This document shows, piece after piece, positions 26,436 to 35,241 of a DNA stretch of 64,000 bases. Origin of the DNA: JAJFVC01 sp039698075 (GTDB lineage: Bacteria > Planctomycetota > Planctomycetia > Pirellulales > Thermoguttaceae); assembly GCA_039698075.1 (NCBI GenBank), contig JBDKTJ010000074.1, positions 10,426 through 74,425 on the forward strand, written 5' to 3'. A program made the position numbers and the translations under genes. The notes under the pieces were generated by a model. It worked only from the letters and a program-made list of their open reading frames with translations, searched no databases and was not told the DNA's origin. How positions within the stretch are numbered: the stretch's first letter is position 1; every line of letters starts with the position of its first letter.

Positions 26436-29400
26436 ATGGCGAGCATTCGCATTTTTGGGACGATGGCGATAGCGGTGGTCCTGGGTTTTTCCGGGCCGGC
26501 GATCGGCGTTGCTCAGCTTGCCACGAGCGAACGGACCGTGCCCACGTCGGTTTATTATGTGGGCTTCAACGCCTTGTATGACGGCGATTACCTTCGCTCG
26601 GCATTGCGCACCTTTCAGTCGGAATGCCGTGGGTCGATCAAAACAGTCCAGTCGCGGTGGATCGATTCGATTTGCTATGAAACGATGTGCGGCGAGTGCT
26701 ATTATCAGATGGGCATGTTCGACAAGGCGATGGCCCACTACACCGCTGCATTGCAGTTGTTTCAGTCATTTCCCGACTGGATGAGCAAGGTACAGTTTTC
26801 GCCTGTGATTCGTCCGGCGGGAGCAGGGCGCAAAATAGTGCCGTGGGGAACCAGCTCGCGGCAATCGCAGTTGGGCGTCTATCCGAAGACCGTGCCGATT
26901 CTACAGGGACAGTTAACGCTTAACGAGTCCTACAGCACGGGCATCGTGCAGCGGGCCAACATGTTTCCGATCACGCCTCAAGAAATCGTCCGGGCCACCG
27001 CGTTGGCGATGCGGCGTCGGGCGATGCTTTTGGGACCGGCTTCGAAATATGATTCGCTGACCAACGACGTTTTGGCCGCCGCCAGTCGGTCGATTGGCAC
27101 ACCGAATCATTGGTCTGAAGTTTGGGTTGATCTGGAACGGGGGTTAGCGCTTTCGGCTGCCGGAAAGGACTCGCAAGCCGTTGCCAACCTAAATAAGGCC
27201 GTGGCTGCCGCCGGCACCTACGATCATCCCATGACCTGTGTGGCGTTGTTGGAACTCGGTCGCTTGGCCATGCGACGGGGCGAATATCCGGCGGCCGCCC
27301 AATTTTTCGAGGAAGCCACCTATGCGGCCGTCAACTATTCCGACGGCATTGTCTTGGAGGAGGCGTTCCGCTGTTGGTTTCTGACTCACGTGATTTCCAA
27401 TAGCAAGGACTTTTTCAAACCACTGGAGTCTGCAATTCTCTGGGCTAAGAGAAATAACTTGCGGCAATTGCACGCATCGCTGTTGCTCTGTGCCGCGGAG
27501 AATCGCGTCATCTTGGGGCAATTACGTCAAGCGACAGCCGCATTGGAAGAAGCCCGCGCTGTGATTGGACGCCACGACATGGGCAACGGCGACATTGGAG
27601 CTCGGTTCCAATATCTTTCGGCGTTGACGGCTTTCCAGCAACAGCGGATCGGCGATGGCAACGCGGCATTGGCTAAAGCGATGGACTACATGCGCCATGG
27701 ATCTTTGTGGCGGTTTCAGATTGCCTGGACCGATCAGCTTTACGTCGGTGGCGGCGTGACGCCGCGTGCGGCGGCCGAGCTTTTTGCCGAAGTGCTTCGT
27801 GAACCTCGCGCCGGCGATTGGCTGGCCGACCCGATGGAGTCGATCGCTTCGTTGATGGCTCCAATTCCATCGGCGATGGAACATTGGTTCGAATTAACGC
27901 TGGATCGCAAGGAAGCGGCCGTGTCGTTGGATGTGGCGGAACGAATTCGGCGGCGTCGATTTTTCGAATCGCTCGAACTTGGCGGACGCATCGAGTCGTT
28001 GCGTTGGTTGCTTGAAGGGCCGAAGGATCGTCTGACGCAAGAGGCCATGTTGCAGCGTCAGGATCTATTGACCCGATACCCGGCCTACGAGCAGTTGTCG
28101 CAGAAGTTGCAGCGGATTCGCGACTCGCTGGCGAAGTTGCCTCTGACGCCCGACACCAAGGCGGCCGTGCAAGAACAGATGCGAGGACTCGGTGAAATGG
28201 CGTCGCTTGGAGCCCGGCAAGAGGCGATGCTTCGTGAGATCGCCTTGCGGCGTGAACCGGCTGAAATGACGTTTCCGCCGCTATGCAAAACGCTTGCGAT
28301 GCAGAAGCGATTGCCCGACAAGCACGCCGCTTTAGTGTTCTTCGCCACCGCGCGTCGCACGTATGGGTTCTTGCTGAACAACGAACGCTCCACCATGTGG
28401 GAGGTCGGCCCGACGGCGTCCTTGACGAAGCCGATTCAAACGATGCTCCATGAGCTGGGACAATACCAGCAAAACCAGGAACTGACCGTCAAAGGAATCT
28501 CGGAATCGAAATCGAAGTGGACTGTGGCGTCTCAACACCTCATGGAGGCGTTATTTAAGGGCTCGTCGGCTGATTTCTCGCAACCCTTCGATGAGTTGAT
28601 CATCGTGCCGGATGGCGTTCTGTGGTATCTGCCGTTCGAGGCATTGCAGGTGACAGCCGACGCCAAGTCGCAATCGTGGGTGACGCGGTTCCGAGTCCGA
28701 TACGCACCGATGTTGTCGCTCGTCGCGGCGCCCGGTGCGAGCCGCGCCGCCGGCAACACGGCGGTTGTGGTGGGCCGATTGTATCCGCGTGCCGAAGAGT
28801 CTGTGGCCCGCGAGGCCTTTGAGCAGTTGGCCAAGGTCGTACCCGGTGCGGTGGCGATCAAAGCGCCGCCGCCGGCGCCAACGTCGATCTATAGCACGCT
28901 GTTCCGGCAGCTGGTCGTTTTGGAGGATATTCCGGCGGCCGAGCAGAACCAAAACCCCTACGATTGGTCTCCGGCGCCGATTGATCGGACGAAGAAAGGT
29001 AATTCGCTGGCGGACTGGCTCGCGCTGCCGTGGGGGGGGCCGGACGTGGTTGTTCTGCCCGGTTTCCACACCGCCGCCGAGGACGCGTTGAAAAAAGTCA
29101 AACCCGGCCCGCTCGGCAACGAGGTTTTCCTGTCCGTCTGTGGCTTGATGGCCAACGGCGCGAGAACCGTGTTGTTGAGTCGTTGGCGAACCGGCGGCCA
29201 GACCAGCTTTGACCTAGTTCGCGAGTTTGTCCAGGAGTTGCCTCGCACCACGCCGGCCGACGCGTGGCAACGGGCCGTGTTGGTTGTGTCCGATTCGCGG
29301 GTCAATTTTGAGGCCGAACCTCGGATTAAGCGTGCCCCGACGGATGAGCCGCCGAGGGCTTCGCACCCCTTCTTTTGGGCAGGGTATCTTTTAGTCGACT

Positions 29401-29471
29401 GCGGTGCAGTGTCTGACAAGACGTCGCCGGAAGGGGCAAAGCCGAGTGGAAAGCCCCGAACGAGCAAGTGA
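26436..29471 (+). CDS. Secreted TPR protein with degenerate CHAT-like peptidase domain
   Basis: 1011 residues from ATG 26436, preceded by GGAGG; an ATG at 26403 has no ribosome site. Signal peptide MASIRIFGTMAIAVVLGF. Residues ~40-480 form helical TPR-like repeats (ECYYQMGMFDKAMAHYTAALQLF; ELGRLAMRRGEYPAAAQFFEEA; NRVILGQLRQATAALEEAR). A coiled region follows. The last ~400 residues match the CHAT (caspase-HetF-associated) layout: KHAALVFFATARRTYGFLLN, LIIVPDGVLWYLPFEAL and the terminal SHPFFWAGYLLV. The catalytic positions look altered: the segment aligned to LSACETG reads LPGFHTAAE, with no Cys, and no HxxTHG histidine is obvious. It may be a pseudo-peptidase scaffold. A separate Cys in FLSVCGLMANGARTVLLSRW does not align with the catalytic site. 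Confidence 0.75.
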   Translation: MASIRIFGTMAIAVVLGFSGPAIGVAQLATSERTVPTSVYYVGFNALYDGDYLRSALRTFQSECRGSIKTVQSRWIDSICYETMCGECYYQMGMFDKAMAHYTAALQLFQSFPDWMSKVQFSPVIRPAGAGRKIVPWGTSSRQSQLGVYPKTVPILQGQLTLNESYSTGIVQRANMFPITPQEIVRATALAMRRRAMLLGPASKYDSLTNDVLAAASRSIGTPNHWSEVWVDLERGLALSAAGKDSQAVANLNKAVAAAGTYDHPMTCVALLELGRLAMRRGEYPAAAQFFEEATYAAVNYSDGIVLEEAFRCWFLTHVISNSKDFFKPLESAILWAKRNNLRQLHASLLLCAAENRVILGQLRQATAALEEARAVIGRHDMGNGDIGARFQYLSALTAFQQQRIGDGNAALAKAMDYMRHGSLWRFQIAWTDQLYVGGGVTPRAAAELFAEVLREPRAGDWLADPMESIASLMAPIPSAMEHWFELTLDRKEAAVSLDVAERIRRRRFFESLELGGRIESLRWLLEGPKDRLTQEAMLQRQDLLTRYPAYEQLSQKLQRIRDSLAKLPLTPDTKAAVQEQMRGLGEMASLGARQEAMLREIALRREPAEMTFPPLCKTLAMQKRLPDKHAALVFFATARRTYGFLLNNERSTMWEVGPTASLTKPIQTMLHELGQYQQNQELTVKGISESKSKWTVASQHLMEALFKGSSADFSQPFDELIIVPDGVLWYLPFEALQVTADAKSQSWVTRFRVRYAPMLSLVAAPGASRAAGNTAVVVGRLYPRAEESVAREAFEQLAKVVPGAVAIKAPPPAPTSIYSTLFRQLVVLEDIPAAEQNQNPYDWSPAPIDRTKKGNSLADWLALPWGGPDVVVLPGFHTAAEDALKKVKPGPLGNEVFLSVCGLMANGARTVLLSRWRTGGQTSFDLVREFVQELPRTTPADAWQRAVLVVSDSRVNFEAEPRIKRAPTDEPPRASHPFFWAGYLLVDCGAVSDKTSPEGAKPSGKPRTSK

Positions 29472-29571
29472 CCGTTCCCCCCCGGCTGTTCTCGTTTAGT
29501 TATCTAAATTGCCTAATCTGTGTCGTTTAGGCATTCTGGTAGCGAATTTGGCTAGCTTGGCATGAATGCGG

Positions 29572-29600
29572 TTGTGGAGTGGTAGCTCGGCCGATATACT
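29572..29600 (+). promoter_or_regulatory. Candidate promoter of the fatty-acid-synthase module
   Basis: TTGTGG (29572-29577), 17-base spacer, TATACT (29595-29600). The -10 matches five of six consensus bases. Transcription would start near 29607, giving a leader of about 160 bases before the first dehydratase gene. No other promoter is obvious in the 297-base gap. Confidence 0.45.
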
Positions 29601-29768
29601 GTTTGGTTTGGATTCCACGACTTATTGAGGGTCAGAAAAGGAAATGCAGCCAGGTCCGACCGATGGAAGGCCGGACTTTCTGGGAACATGGTTAAACTGC
29701 CGTTGCATTGCCAATCTGGATACCGATAGTCGCATTTTGCCCAAGCCAAGTATTCTTCCGAAGATCCC

Positions 29769-30272
29769 ATGCGGTTTTCGTTGATTGATCGGATTGTTGA
29801 ACTCGAGCCGTGCGTGCGGATCACGGCGGTCAAGTCGTTGACGATGACCGAGGAGTATTTAGCCGATCACTTTCCGCACTTTCCTGTGATGCCGGGCGTG
29901 TTGATGCTCGAGGCGATGACGCAGGCCGGGGCGTGGCTGACGCGAGTCAGTGAGGATTTCGCCCACAGCATTGTGGTGTTGAAACAGGCCAACAATGTGA
30001 AGTATGTGCAGTTTATCGAGCCGGGTCAGACCTTGGCGGTCACGGCCGAAGTGTTGAAGTTTGACGACGGCGAAGTGAAGCTGAAGGCGTACGGGACGGT
30101 AGGTGGTCGGATCATTTTGAACGCCCGGCTGACGCTGACCTGCTACAACCTGGCCGATCGCAATCCGGCATTGGCGGTGGCTGATCGGGCGACGATCCGG
30201 GATTTGCGGCAGCAGCTTATGATGTTGCAGCAATCGCGTGTGGATTCTTCCGCTCCTACAACAAAAACCTAA
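29769..30272 (+). CDS. FabZ-like 3-hydroxyacyl-ACP dehydratase (first copy)
   Basis: 167 residues with the hot-dog fold of FabZ. Dehydrates 3-hydroxyacyl-ACP to the trans-2-enoyl form. The active-site helix reads DHFPHFPVMPGVLMLEAMTQAG: His in HFP and Glu in LEAM are both present, with the canonical VMPGV. It is longer than typical FabZ (~145-150) owing to a polar C-terminal tail (LRQQLMMLQQSRVDSS). First gene of a five-gene module, 12 bases before fabG. Confidence 0.9.
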   Translation: MRFSLIDRIVELEPCVRITAVKSLTMTEEYLADHFPHFPVMPGVLMLEAMTQAGAWLTRVSEDFAHSIVVLKQANNVKYVQFIEPGQTLAVTAEVLKFDDGEVKLKAYGTVGGRIILNARLTLTCYNLADRNPALAVADRATIRDLRQQLMMLQQSRVDSSAPTTKT

Positions 30273-30284
30273 CCCATAGACGCC

Positions 30285-31037
30285 ATGCGATTTGAAGGCA
30301 AAACAGCGATCGTTACCGGTGGCAGCCGCGGCATTGGCCGTGCGTGTGTGGCCCGTCTGGCCGCCGAAGGCGCCAAAGTGGCTTTCGTTTATCACAGCAA
30401 TCAGCAGGCGGCCGACGCCCTGGTGGCTGAATTGAAGGCGACCGGCGCCGACGTGCAGGCTTTTCAGGCCGACGTCCGCGATCTGCAGCGGGCTCACGCG
30501 ATCGTCGATCCGCTGTTCGATCAGTGGGGGGCGATCGACATCTTGGTCAATTCGGCCGGCATCGTCCACGACGGGTTGTTGGGGGCGATGACGGAAGATC
30601 AATGGCGTGAGGTGGTCGACACCAATCTCGGCGGCACGTTCAATTATTGTCATGCGGTAACGCAGCCCATGATGATGAAGCGTCGCGGCAGCATCGTGAA
30701 CCTGTCGAGCACGGCCTCCGAGTTCGCCGCTCGCGGACAGGTGAATTACGCGGCCAGCAAGGGCGGCATCAACGGTCTGACCCGGGCGCTGGCCAAGGAA
30801 TTGGCCCCGCGCAACGTTCGCGTCAACGCGGTGGCGCCGGGCATGATCGAGACCGACATGAGTCAGGTGGTTCGCGGTGTGGCCGGCGACTTGATCAAAA
30901 AGATGATTCCGTTGAAACGCATTGGGAAGCCGGAGGAGATCGCCTCGGTCGTGGCCTTTTTGGCCGGCGACGACGCGGCGTATTTGACCGGTCAGGTGGT
31001 GCGGGTCGACGGCGGTTTGAGTTTGGGCGGATATTAG
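30285..31037 (+). CDS. fabG: 3-oxoacyl-ACP reductase
   Basis: 250-residue short-chain dehydrogenase, NADPH-dependent reduction of 3-oxoacyl-ACP. Cofactor motif TGGSRGIGRA, NSAGIVHDGLL (NxAG), catalytic Ser in IVNLSSTASE, YAASKGGI (YxxxK) and VNAVAPGMIETDM. The C terminus YLTGQVVRVDGGLSLGG is typical of FabG. It lies between the first dehydratase and the ACP gene, followed by a weak hairpin at 31067-31093. Confidence 0.92.
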   Translation: MRFEGKTAIVTGGSRGIGRACVARLAAEGAKVAFVYHSNQQAADALVAELKATGADVQAFQADVRDLQRAHAIVDPLFDQWGAIDILVNSAGIVHDGLLGAMTEDQWREVVDTNLGGTFNYCHAVTQPMMMKRRGSIVNLSSTASEFAARGQVNYAASKGGINGLTRALAKELAPRNVRVNAVAPGMIETDMSQVVRGVAGDLIKKMIPLKRIGKPEEIASVVAFLAGDDAAYLTGQVVRVDGGLSLGGY

Positions 31038-31066
31038 GATCGTATCCCCAACGGCGGCTGAAATGA

Positions 31067-31093
31067 TTCCGAGAATGCGTCGGAACCGTTTTT
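31067..31093 (+). terminator. Attenuator-like hairpin between fabG and the ACP gene
   Basis: TTCCGA (31067-31072) and TCGGAA (31080-31085) flank a seven-base loop and are followed by CCG and five T residues. It may reduce or separate transcription of the downstream ACP, or act as an mRNA processing site. Confidence 0.35.
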
Positions 31094-31153
31094 GGGAGAT
31101 GTTTTCAAGGAAATATTGAATTACGTTTTTCATTTTCTGGAGGTTTGATCGTC

Positions 31154-31546
31154 ATGCCGACAAAGGAAGAGATTTTCGAGAAGATTCAGGCCGCGTTGGT
31201 CGACGCCTTGGGCGTGGATGAAGAGGATGTGACCCCTGAGGCCACTTTGGTGGGCGACCTGGGCGCGGAGTCGATCGACTTCCTCGACATCGTTTTCCGC
31301 CTGGAGAAGGCGTTTGACATCAAGATTCCCCGCGGCGAGCTGTTCCCCGAGGACATCTTGACCGACGCTCAGTACGTCCAAGACGGCAAAGTGACGGAGC
31401 AGGGCGTTGCCGAGTTGCGCAAACGCATGCCGTTCGCCAACCTGGATGATTTCGCCAAGAACCCGATCGTTCAGGATTTTGGCAACCTGTTGACCGTCGC
31501 CGACATGTGCCGGTTCGTGGAAGGCAAGGTCGAGGTGACGGAGTAA
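31154..31546 (+). CDS. Acyl carrier protein, C-terminally extended
   Basis: 130 residues from ATG 31154, with GGAGG upstream; ordinary ACPs have ~78. The N-terminal 80 residues are a classic four-helix ACP: EIFEKIQAALVDALGVDEEDV and LVGDLGAESIDFLDIVFRLEKAFDIKIP. Ser40 in GAESID is the 4'-phosphopantetheine attachment site. Instead of ending after helix IV it continues with ~50 residues (QGVAELRKRMPFANLDDF and LTVADMCRFVEGKVEVTE). Extended ACPs of this kind are seen in dedicated fatty-acid modules of planctomycetes and anammox bacteria, suggesting a specialised rather than housekeeping role. Confidence 0.9.
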   Translation: MPTKEEIFEKIQAALVDALGVDEEDVTPEATLVGDLGAESIDFLDIVFRLEKAFDIKIPRGELFPEDILTDAQYVQDGKVTEQGVAELRKRMPFANLDDFAKNPIVQDFGNLLTVADMCRFVEGKVEVTE

Positions 31547-31616
31547 TTAGTGGTCGGTGGTCAGTGGTCAGGCGGTGCAATCGTCAAAAACTGATGGCTG
31601 ACAACGGACGACTCAA
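31547..31616. repeat. REP-like imperfect hairpin with GTGGTCA repeats
   Basis: Three heptamer copies (A/G)GTGGTC at 31549-31569 form the left arm (31547-31571). The right arm at 31591-31616 reads CTGATGGCTGACAACGGACG and onward. By hand, about 18 Watson-Crick and two wobble pairs form over 25 positions, with a 19-base loop. The element starts immediately after the ACP stop and ends 12 bases before the next start. It resembles dispersed palindromic intergenic repeats. Confidence 0.55.
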
Positions 31617-31627
31617 GGGCGTTTGCG

Positions 31628-32149
31628 ATGCGATGGTATTGGATTGATCGTTTCATTGAGTTCGAGAGTGGGCGTCGCGCCAAGGCGATTAAGAACATCT
31701 CCTTGGCCGAGGACTACTTGCACGATCATTTTCCCCAATACCCATTGATTCCGAATTCCCTGGTGATCGAAGGCATGGCGCAGACGGGCGGGTTGCTGAT
31801 TTGCGAGCACAGCCGGTTTACGGAAAAGGTCGTGTTGGCGAAGCTGCCGAAGGTGGTGTTTTATTGCGGCGCCGGGCCGGGCGACACGTTGACCTACACC
31901 GCCACGGCGGAATACATCCGACCGGAAGGCGCCATGGTGACGGCCACCAGCTACAAGGGCGACGTGTTGCATGCCCAGGCGGAGATTGTGTTCGCGCATT
32001 TGAACGACGCCAGTTTGGGCAGCCTGTTTGATCCGGAGACGTTCTTGCGGATGATGCGGTTGCTGGGGGCGTTTGAAATCGGCCATGCCGCCGACGGTGG
32101 TCCTTTGGTGCCGCCGTCGCATTTGGTTCAAGCCGCTGAAGGAACTTAA
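31628..32149 (+). CDS. FabZ/FabA-like dehydratase (second copy), divergent active-site loop
   Basis: 173 residues, hot-dog fold. The active-site segment reads DHFPQYPLIPNSLVIEGMAQTGG. The catalytic His and Glu are kept, but the usual PG turn is PN and the helix context is EGMAQ rather than EAMAQ, unlike the first copy. KLPKVVFYCGAGPGDTLTYTATAEY forms the expected beta strands. It could act on different chain lengths or be a non-catalytic partner in a hetero-complex with the first dehydratase. It ends two bases before the KAS gene. Confidence 0.85.
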   Translation: MRWYWIDRFIEFESGRRAKAIKNISLAEDYLHDHFPQYPLIPNSLVIEGMAQTGGLLICEHSRFTEKVVLAKLPKVVFYCGAGPGDTLTYTATAEYIRPEGAMVTATSYKGDVLHAQAEIVFAHLNDASLGSLFDPETFLRMMRLLGAFEIGHAADGGPLVPPSHLVQAAEGT

Positions 32150-32151
32150 CC

Positions 32152-33438
32152 ATGCGAAATCGCGTTGTGGTCACCGGCATCGGCTGCGTCACCCCCTTGG
32201 GCGCCGACATCGAGACCGTTTGGCGACGGCTTTTGAACGGCGAATCAGGCGTGGGCTACACCACGCGGTTCGACGCCTCGAACTTTCCCACGAAGATTTC
32301 GGCCGAGGTGCGCGATTGGGATCTTTCGGATGTGGGCGAGAATCCCGCCGATTGGGCCAATCAGGGGTTGCACACGCGGTTTGCCGTTGGGGCGGCCAAG
32401 AAGGCGATGGCCGACTCAGGCCTCGATCTTGCGAGGATCGATCCGACGCGGTTCGGCGTCTACACCGGCAGCGGCGAAGGCCAGCAGGATTTTGGCCGAT
32501 TCACGATGATGATGATGGCCGGGCTGGACGGCGGCACGACGCTCGACATGGTCAAGTTCACCCAAAAGGGCCTCGAAATTCTCCATCCGGTCGCCGAGTT
32601 GGAGCAAGAGCCGAACATGCCGGCCGGGCATCTGGCCAGTTTGTTCAACGCCCAGGGGCCGAACGTCAACTGTCTGACGGCTTGCGCGGCCAGCAGCCAA
32701 GCGGTGGGCGAGGCGACCGAGTTGATTCGCCGCGGCGAGGTCGACGTGATGTTGGCCGGCGGCTGCCACACGATGATCCATCCGTTCGGCGTGACGGGCT
32801 TTAATTTGTTGACGGCTTTGAGCACGCGGAACGACGAGCCCACGCGGGCCTCGCGTCCGTTCGACCGCGATCGCGACGGTTTCGTGCTGGGCGAAGGCGC
32901 CGGCATGGTCATTCTCGAATCGCTGGAGCACGCCAAGGCCCGCGGCGCGCGGATCTACGGCGAGCTGGCCGGGTACGGTTCGACGGCCGACGCGTTTCGC
33001 ATCACCGATACGCATCCCGAGGGCCGCGGTGCGATCCGTTGCATCCAGATGGCGCTGGAGGACGCGGGCTGCGGTCCCGATCAGGTCGATTACATCAATG
33101 CGCACGGGACGAGCACGTCGGTCAACGACAAGGTGGAGACGCTGGCCATCAAGCAGGTGTTCGGCGATCGGGCGTACAAGATTCCGGTGTCGAGCACGAA
33201 GAGCATGATGGGCCACTTGATTGCCGCCGCCGGGGCGACCGAGTTGATCCTTTGTCTGTTGGCGATCCGCGACAATGTGGTGCCGCCGACGATCAATTAT
33301 GAGAATCCTGATCCCGAATGCGATCTGGACTACGTGCCGAACACGGCCCGACAGCATCGTTGCGATGCGGCGCTGAGCAACAGTTTCGGGTTCGGCGGCC
33401 AAAACGTCTCGCTGTTGGCCACCCGGTTCAACGGTTAA
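32152..33438 (+). CDS. FabF-type 3-oxoacyl-ACP synthase
   Basis: 428-residue condensing enzyme of the KAS I/II thiolase superfamily, extends acyl chains with malonyl-ACP. Catalytic triad is complete: Cys178 in NCLTACAASSQ, His in YINAHGTSTSVND and His in STKSMMGHLIAAAGATE. N terminus NRVVVTGIGCVTPLG and C terminus LSNSFGFGGQN are canonical. It closes a module with two dehydratases, a ketoreductase and a long ACP. FabD, FabH and enoyl reductase are absent, so the module must borrow them or makes unsaturated or unreduced products. Confidence 0.92.
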   Translation: MRNRVVVTGIGCVTPLGADIETVWRRLLNGESGVGYTTRFDASNFPTKISAEVRDWDLSDVGENPADWANQGLHTRFAVGAAKKAMADSGLDLARIDPTRFGVYTGSGEGQQDFGRFTMMMMAGLDGGTTLDMVKFTQKGLEILHPVAELEQEPNMPAGHLASLFNAQGPNVNCLTACAASSQAVGEATELIRRGEVDVMLAGGCHTMIHPFGVTGFNLLTALSTRNDEPTRASRPFDRDRDGFVLGEGAGMVILESLEHAKARGARIYGELAGYGSTADAFRITDTHPEGRGAIRCIQMALEDAGCGPDQVDYINAHGTSTSVNDKVETLAIKQVFGDRAYKIPVSSTKSMMGHLIAAAGATELILCLLAIRDNVVPPTINYENPDPECDLDYVPNTARQHRCDAALSNSFGFGGQNVSLLATRFNG

Positions 33439-33589
33439 AACCGCTTTCGACCAGACGGGTCGCGTAGAACGCAAGCCAGAGCATGGCCGCCGCGAAGGCC
33501 AATCCGACCACGGCGGCGATCAACAATGTGCCGCAGCCGCTTTGCGGCGATTCTCCCACGCCGCGAGGAAATCCTGGCACCGCCGGCAT
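33428..33589 (-). CDS. Possible small single-span membrane protein
   Basis: A 53-codon frame from ATG 33589. It begins MPAVPGFPRGVGESPQSGCG and has one clear membrane helix, TLLIAAVVGLAFAAAMLWLAF, followed by YATRLVESGFNR. It overlaps the end of the convergent KAS gene by 11 bases. There is no good ribosome-binding site, but codon choice and the well-formed helix are more than expected by chance. Function unknown. Confidence 0.3.
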   Translation of the reverse strand: MPAVPGFPRGVGESPQSGCGTLLIAAVVGLAFAAAMLWLAFYATRLVESGFNR

Positions 33590-33664
33590 AGATTTACAGC
33601 AGATCTCGTTTGAAGGATCCGCGCGTCAAGGACAGAACAAGACGAATTTCATTCTATCAAGCTA

Positions 33665-33712
33665 TCAAGAAACAAACGCGGCGTCAATCCTTAGTGAGAA
33701 TCGACGCCGCGT
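33665..33712 (-). terminator. Intrinsic terminator of gap
   Basis: ACGCGGCGTC (33676-33685) and GACGCCGCGT (33703-33712) form a perfect ten-base stem with a 17-base loop. On the minus strand it is followed by TTTGTTTCTTG. It lies 33 bases beyond the gap stop. Confidence 0.65.
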
Positions 33713-33745
33713 GATCAGTTCATCGGTTTACAAAACCGTGCAAAA

Positions 33746-34795
33746 TTAAAGGTGCTTGCCGACGATGCGGACCAGGTCGACCGTGCGGTTCGAGTAGCCC
33801 CATTCATTGTCATACCAACTGACCAGCTTGAAGAACTTGCTGTTCAATTCGATGCCGCTTCCGGCGTCGAAGATGCTGGAATGGGCGTCGTGGATGAAGT
33901 CGGTCGAGACGACTTCGTCTTCGGTGTAGCCCAAGATGCCCTTCAAATAGGTCTCGCTGGCCTTCTTCATCGCCGCTTTGATTTCGGCGTAGCTGGTGGC
34001 CTTGGTGGTGCGGACGGTCAGGTCGACCACGCTCACGGTGGGCGTCGGCACGCGGAACGACATGCCGGTCAGCTTGCCCTTGACTTCGGGGATGGCCAGG
34101 CCGACGGCCTTGGCGGCGCCGGTGGTCGAGGGGATGATGTTGATCGCCGCCGAACGGCCGCCTTTCCAGTCCTTCTTCGACGGACCGTCGACGGTCTTTT
34201 GGGTGGCGGTGTAGCTGTGGATCGTCGTCATCAGGCCCTCGTCGACGCCGAAACCTTCCTTCAAGAGGACGTGGACGATCGGGGCCAGGCAGTTCGTCGT
34301 GCAACTGGCGTTCGAGATGATGTTGTGCTTGGCCGGATCGTACTTGTCGCCGTTGACGCCCAAGACCAGCGTGATGTCCTCGTTCTTGGCGGGGGCGGAG
34401 ATGATCACTTTCTTCGCGCCGGCTTCCAGATGGCCCTTGGCCTTCGTGGCGTCGGTGAACAGACCGGTCGACTCGATGACGACGTCCACCTTGAGGTCTT
34501 TCCACGGCAACGCGGCCGGACCTTCCTTGATGGCCAAGCACTTAATCTTCTGGCCGTTGACGACCAAGACGTCCGGCTCGGCGACGCTTGGGCTGGACTT
34601 TTCGCAAGTGACCGTGCCGGGGAATTTGCCCTGTGTCGAATCGTACTTGACCAAGTACGCGAGGTTATCGGCGGGAACGAGGTCATTGACCGCAACGACT
34701 TCAATTTCCTTACCCAGCAAACCTTGATCGCAAATCGCACGGAAGACCAGTCGCCCGATGCGGCCGAACCCGTTAATACCAACTCGAATACCCAC
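33746..34795 (-). CDS. gap: Glyceraldehyde-3-phosphate dehydrogenase, type I
   Basis: 349 residues from a GTG start at 34795 with GGAG upstream; the longer frame to 34858 has no ribosome site. Glycolytic/gluconeogenic NAD-dependent enzyme. Rossmann start VGIRVGINGFGRIGR, catalytic Cys165 in SNASCTTNCLAPI, partner His in TTIHSYTATQ, substrate motif ATGAAKAVG-like (TTGAAKAVGLAIPEVKGKLTGMSFRVP) and the terminal WYDNEWGYSNR. Single-gene transcript with its own promoter at 34906 and terminator at 33676. Confidence 0.96.
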   Translation of the reverse strand: MGIRVGINGFGRIGRLVFRAICDQGLLGKEIEVVAVNDLVPADNLAYLVKYDSTQGKFPGTVTCEKSSPSVAEPDVLVVNGQKIKCLAIKEGPAALPWKDLKVDVVIESTGLFTDATKAKGHLEAGAKKVIISAPAKNEDITLVLGVNGDKYDPAKHNIISNASCTTNCLAPIVHVLLKEGFGVDEGLMTTIHSYTATQKTVDGPSKKDWKGGRSAAINIIPSTTGAAKAVGLAIPEVKGKLTGMSFRVPTPTVSVVDLTVRTTKATSYAEIKAAMKKASETYLKGILGYTEDEVVSTDFIHDAHSSIFDAGSGIELNSKFFKLVSWYDNEWGYSNRTVDLVRIVGKHL

Positions 34796-35241
34796 GGCGT
34801 TTCTCCTTACGTTTCCACGATAGTAAAAGGCGTCCCCACAGAGCGCGGGGGCATGCATGATTGTTTCGGCCGAGCAAGCGGCCCCGAACCTGGAACAAAC
34901 CCGAAATTATACCCGGCGTTCGGGCGATCGGCAACCGGGCGGGGTTTTTAGAGACCGGGGGGATTTGAGGCGTTTTTCGCCGCGGTTGAGGTCGCACTTT
35001 TTATGGTGAATTCCGCAGCGGCCAAGAAAATGCCTAGAAATAAAGGACTTGAGCGGATGGAACGCCAAGAACGATCGGATCGCTCAATGGTGGGGTTTTT
35101 CAGAAAATCCTCGCGTTTTTAGTTTGGGAAGATCGTTAACATCTTGTTGTGCAAAAGGTTGCAGCGATGTCCGTCGAGCGGTTGAACGACGTAACCGACC
35201 TTGGTATCGGGACAAGCGGGATCGCCCGTTTCCGATCGGTC
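34796..35241. other. 446-base gap upstream of gap
   Basis: Contains the gap leader and promoter (34906-34934). The leader of about 100 bases includes a GGCCG/CGGCC hairpin near 34868-34883. From 34935 to 35241, the 3' flank of the next minus-strand gene, I see no coding frame, RNA gene or repeat. Confidence 0.5.
34906..34934 (-). promoter_or_regulatory. sigma70-type promoter of gap
   Basis: On the minus strand TTGCCG (34934-34929), 17-base spacer, perfect TATAAT (34911-34906). Transcription would begin near 34899, about 104 bases before the GTG start. Confidence 0.65.
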
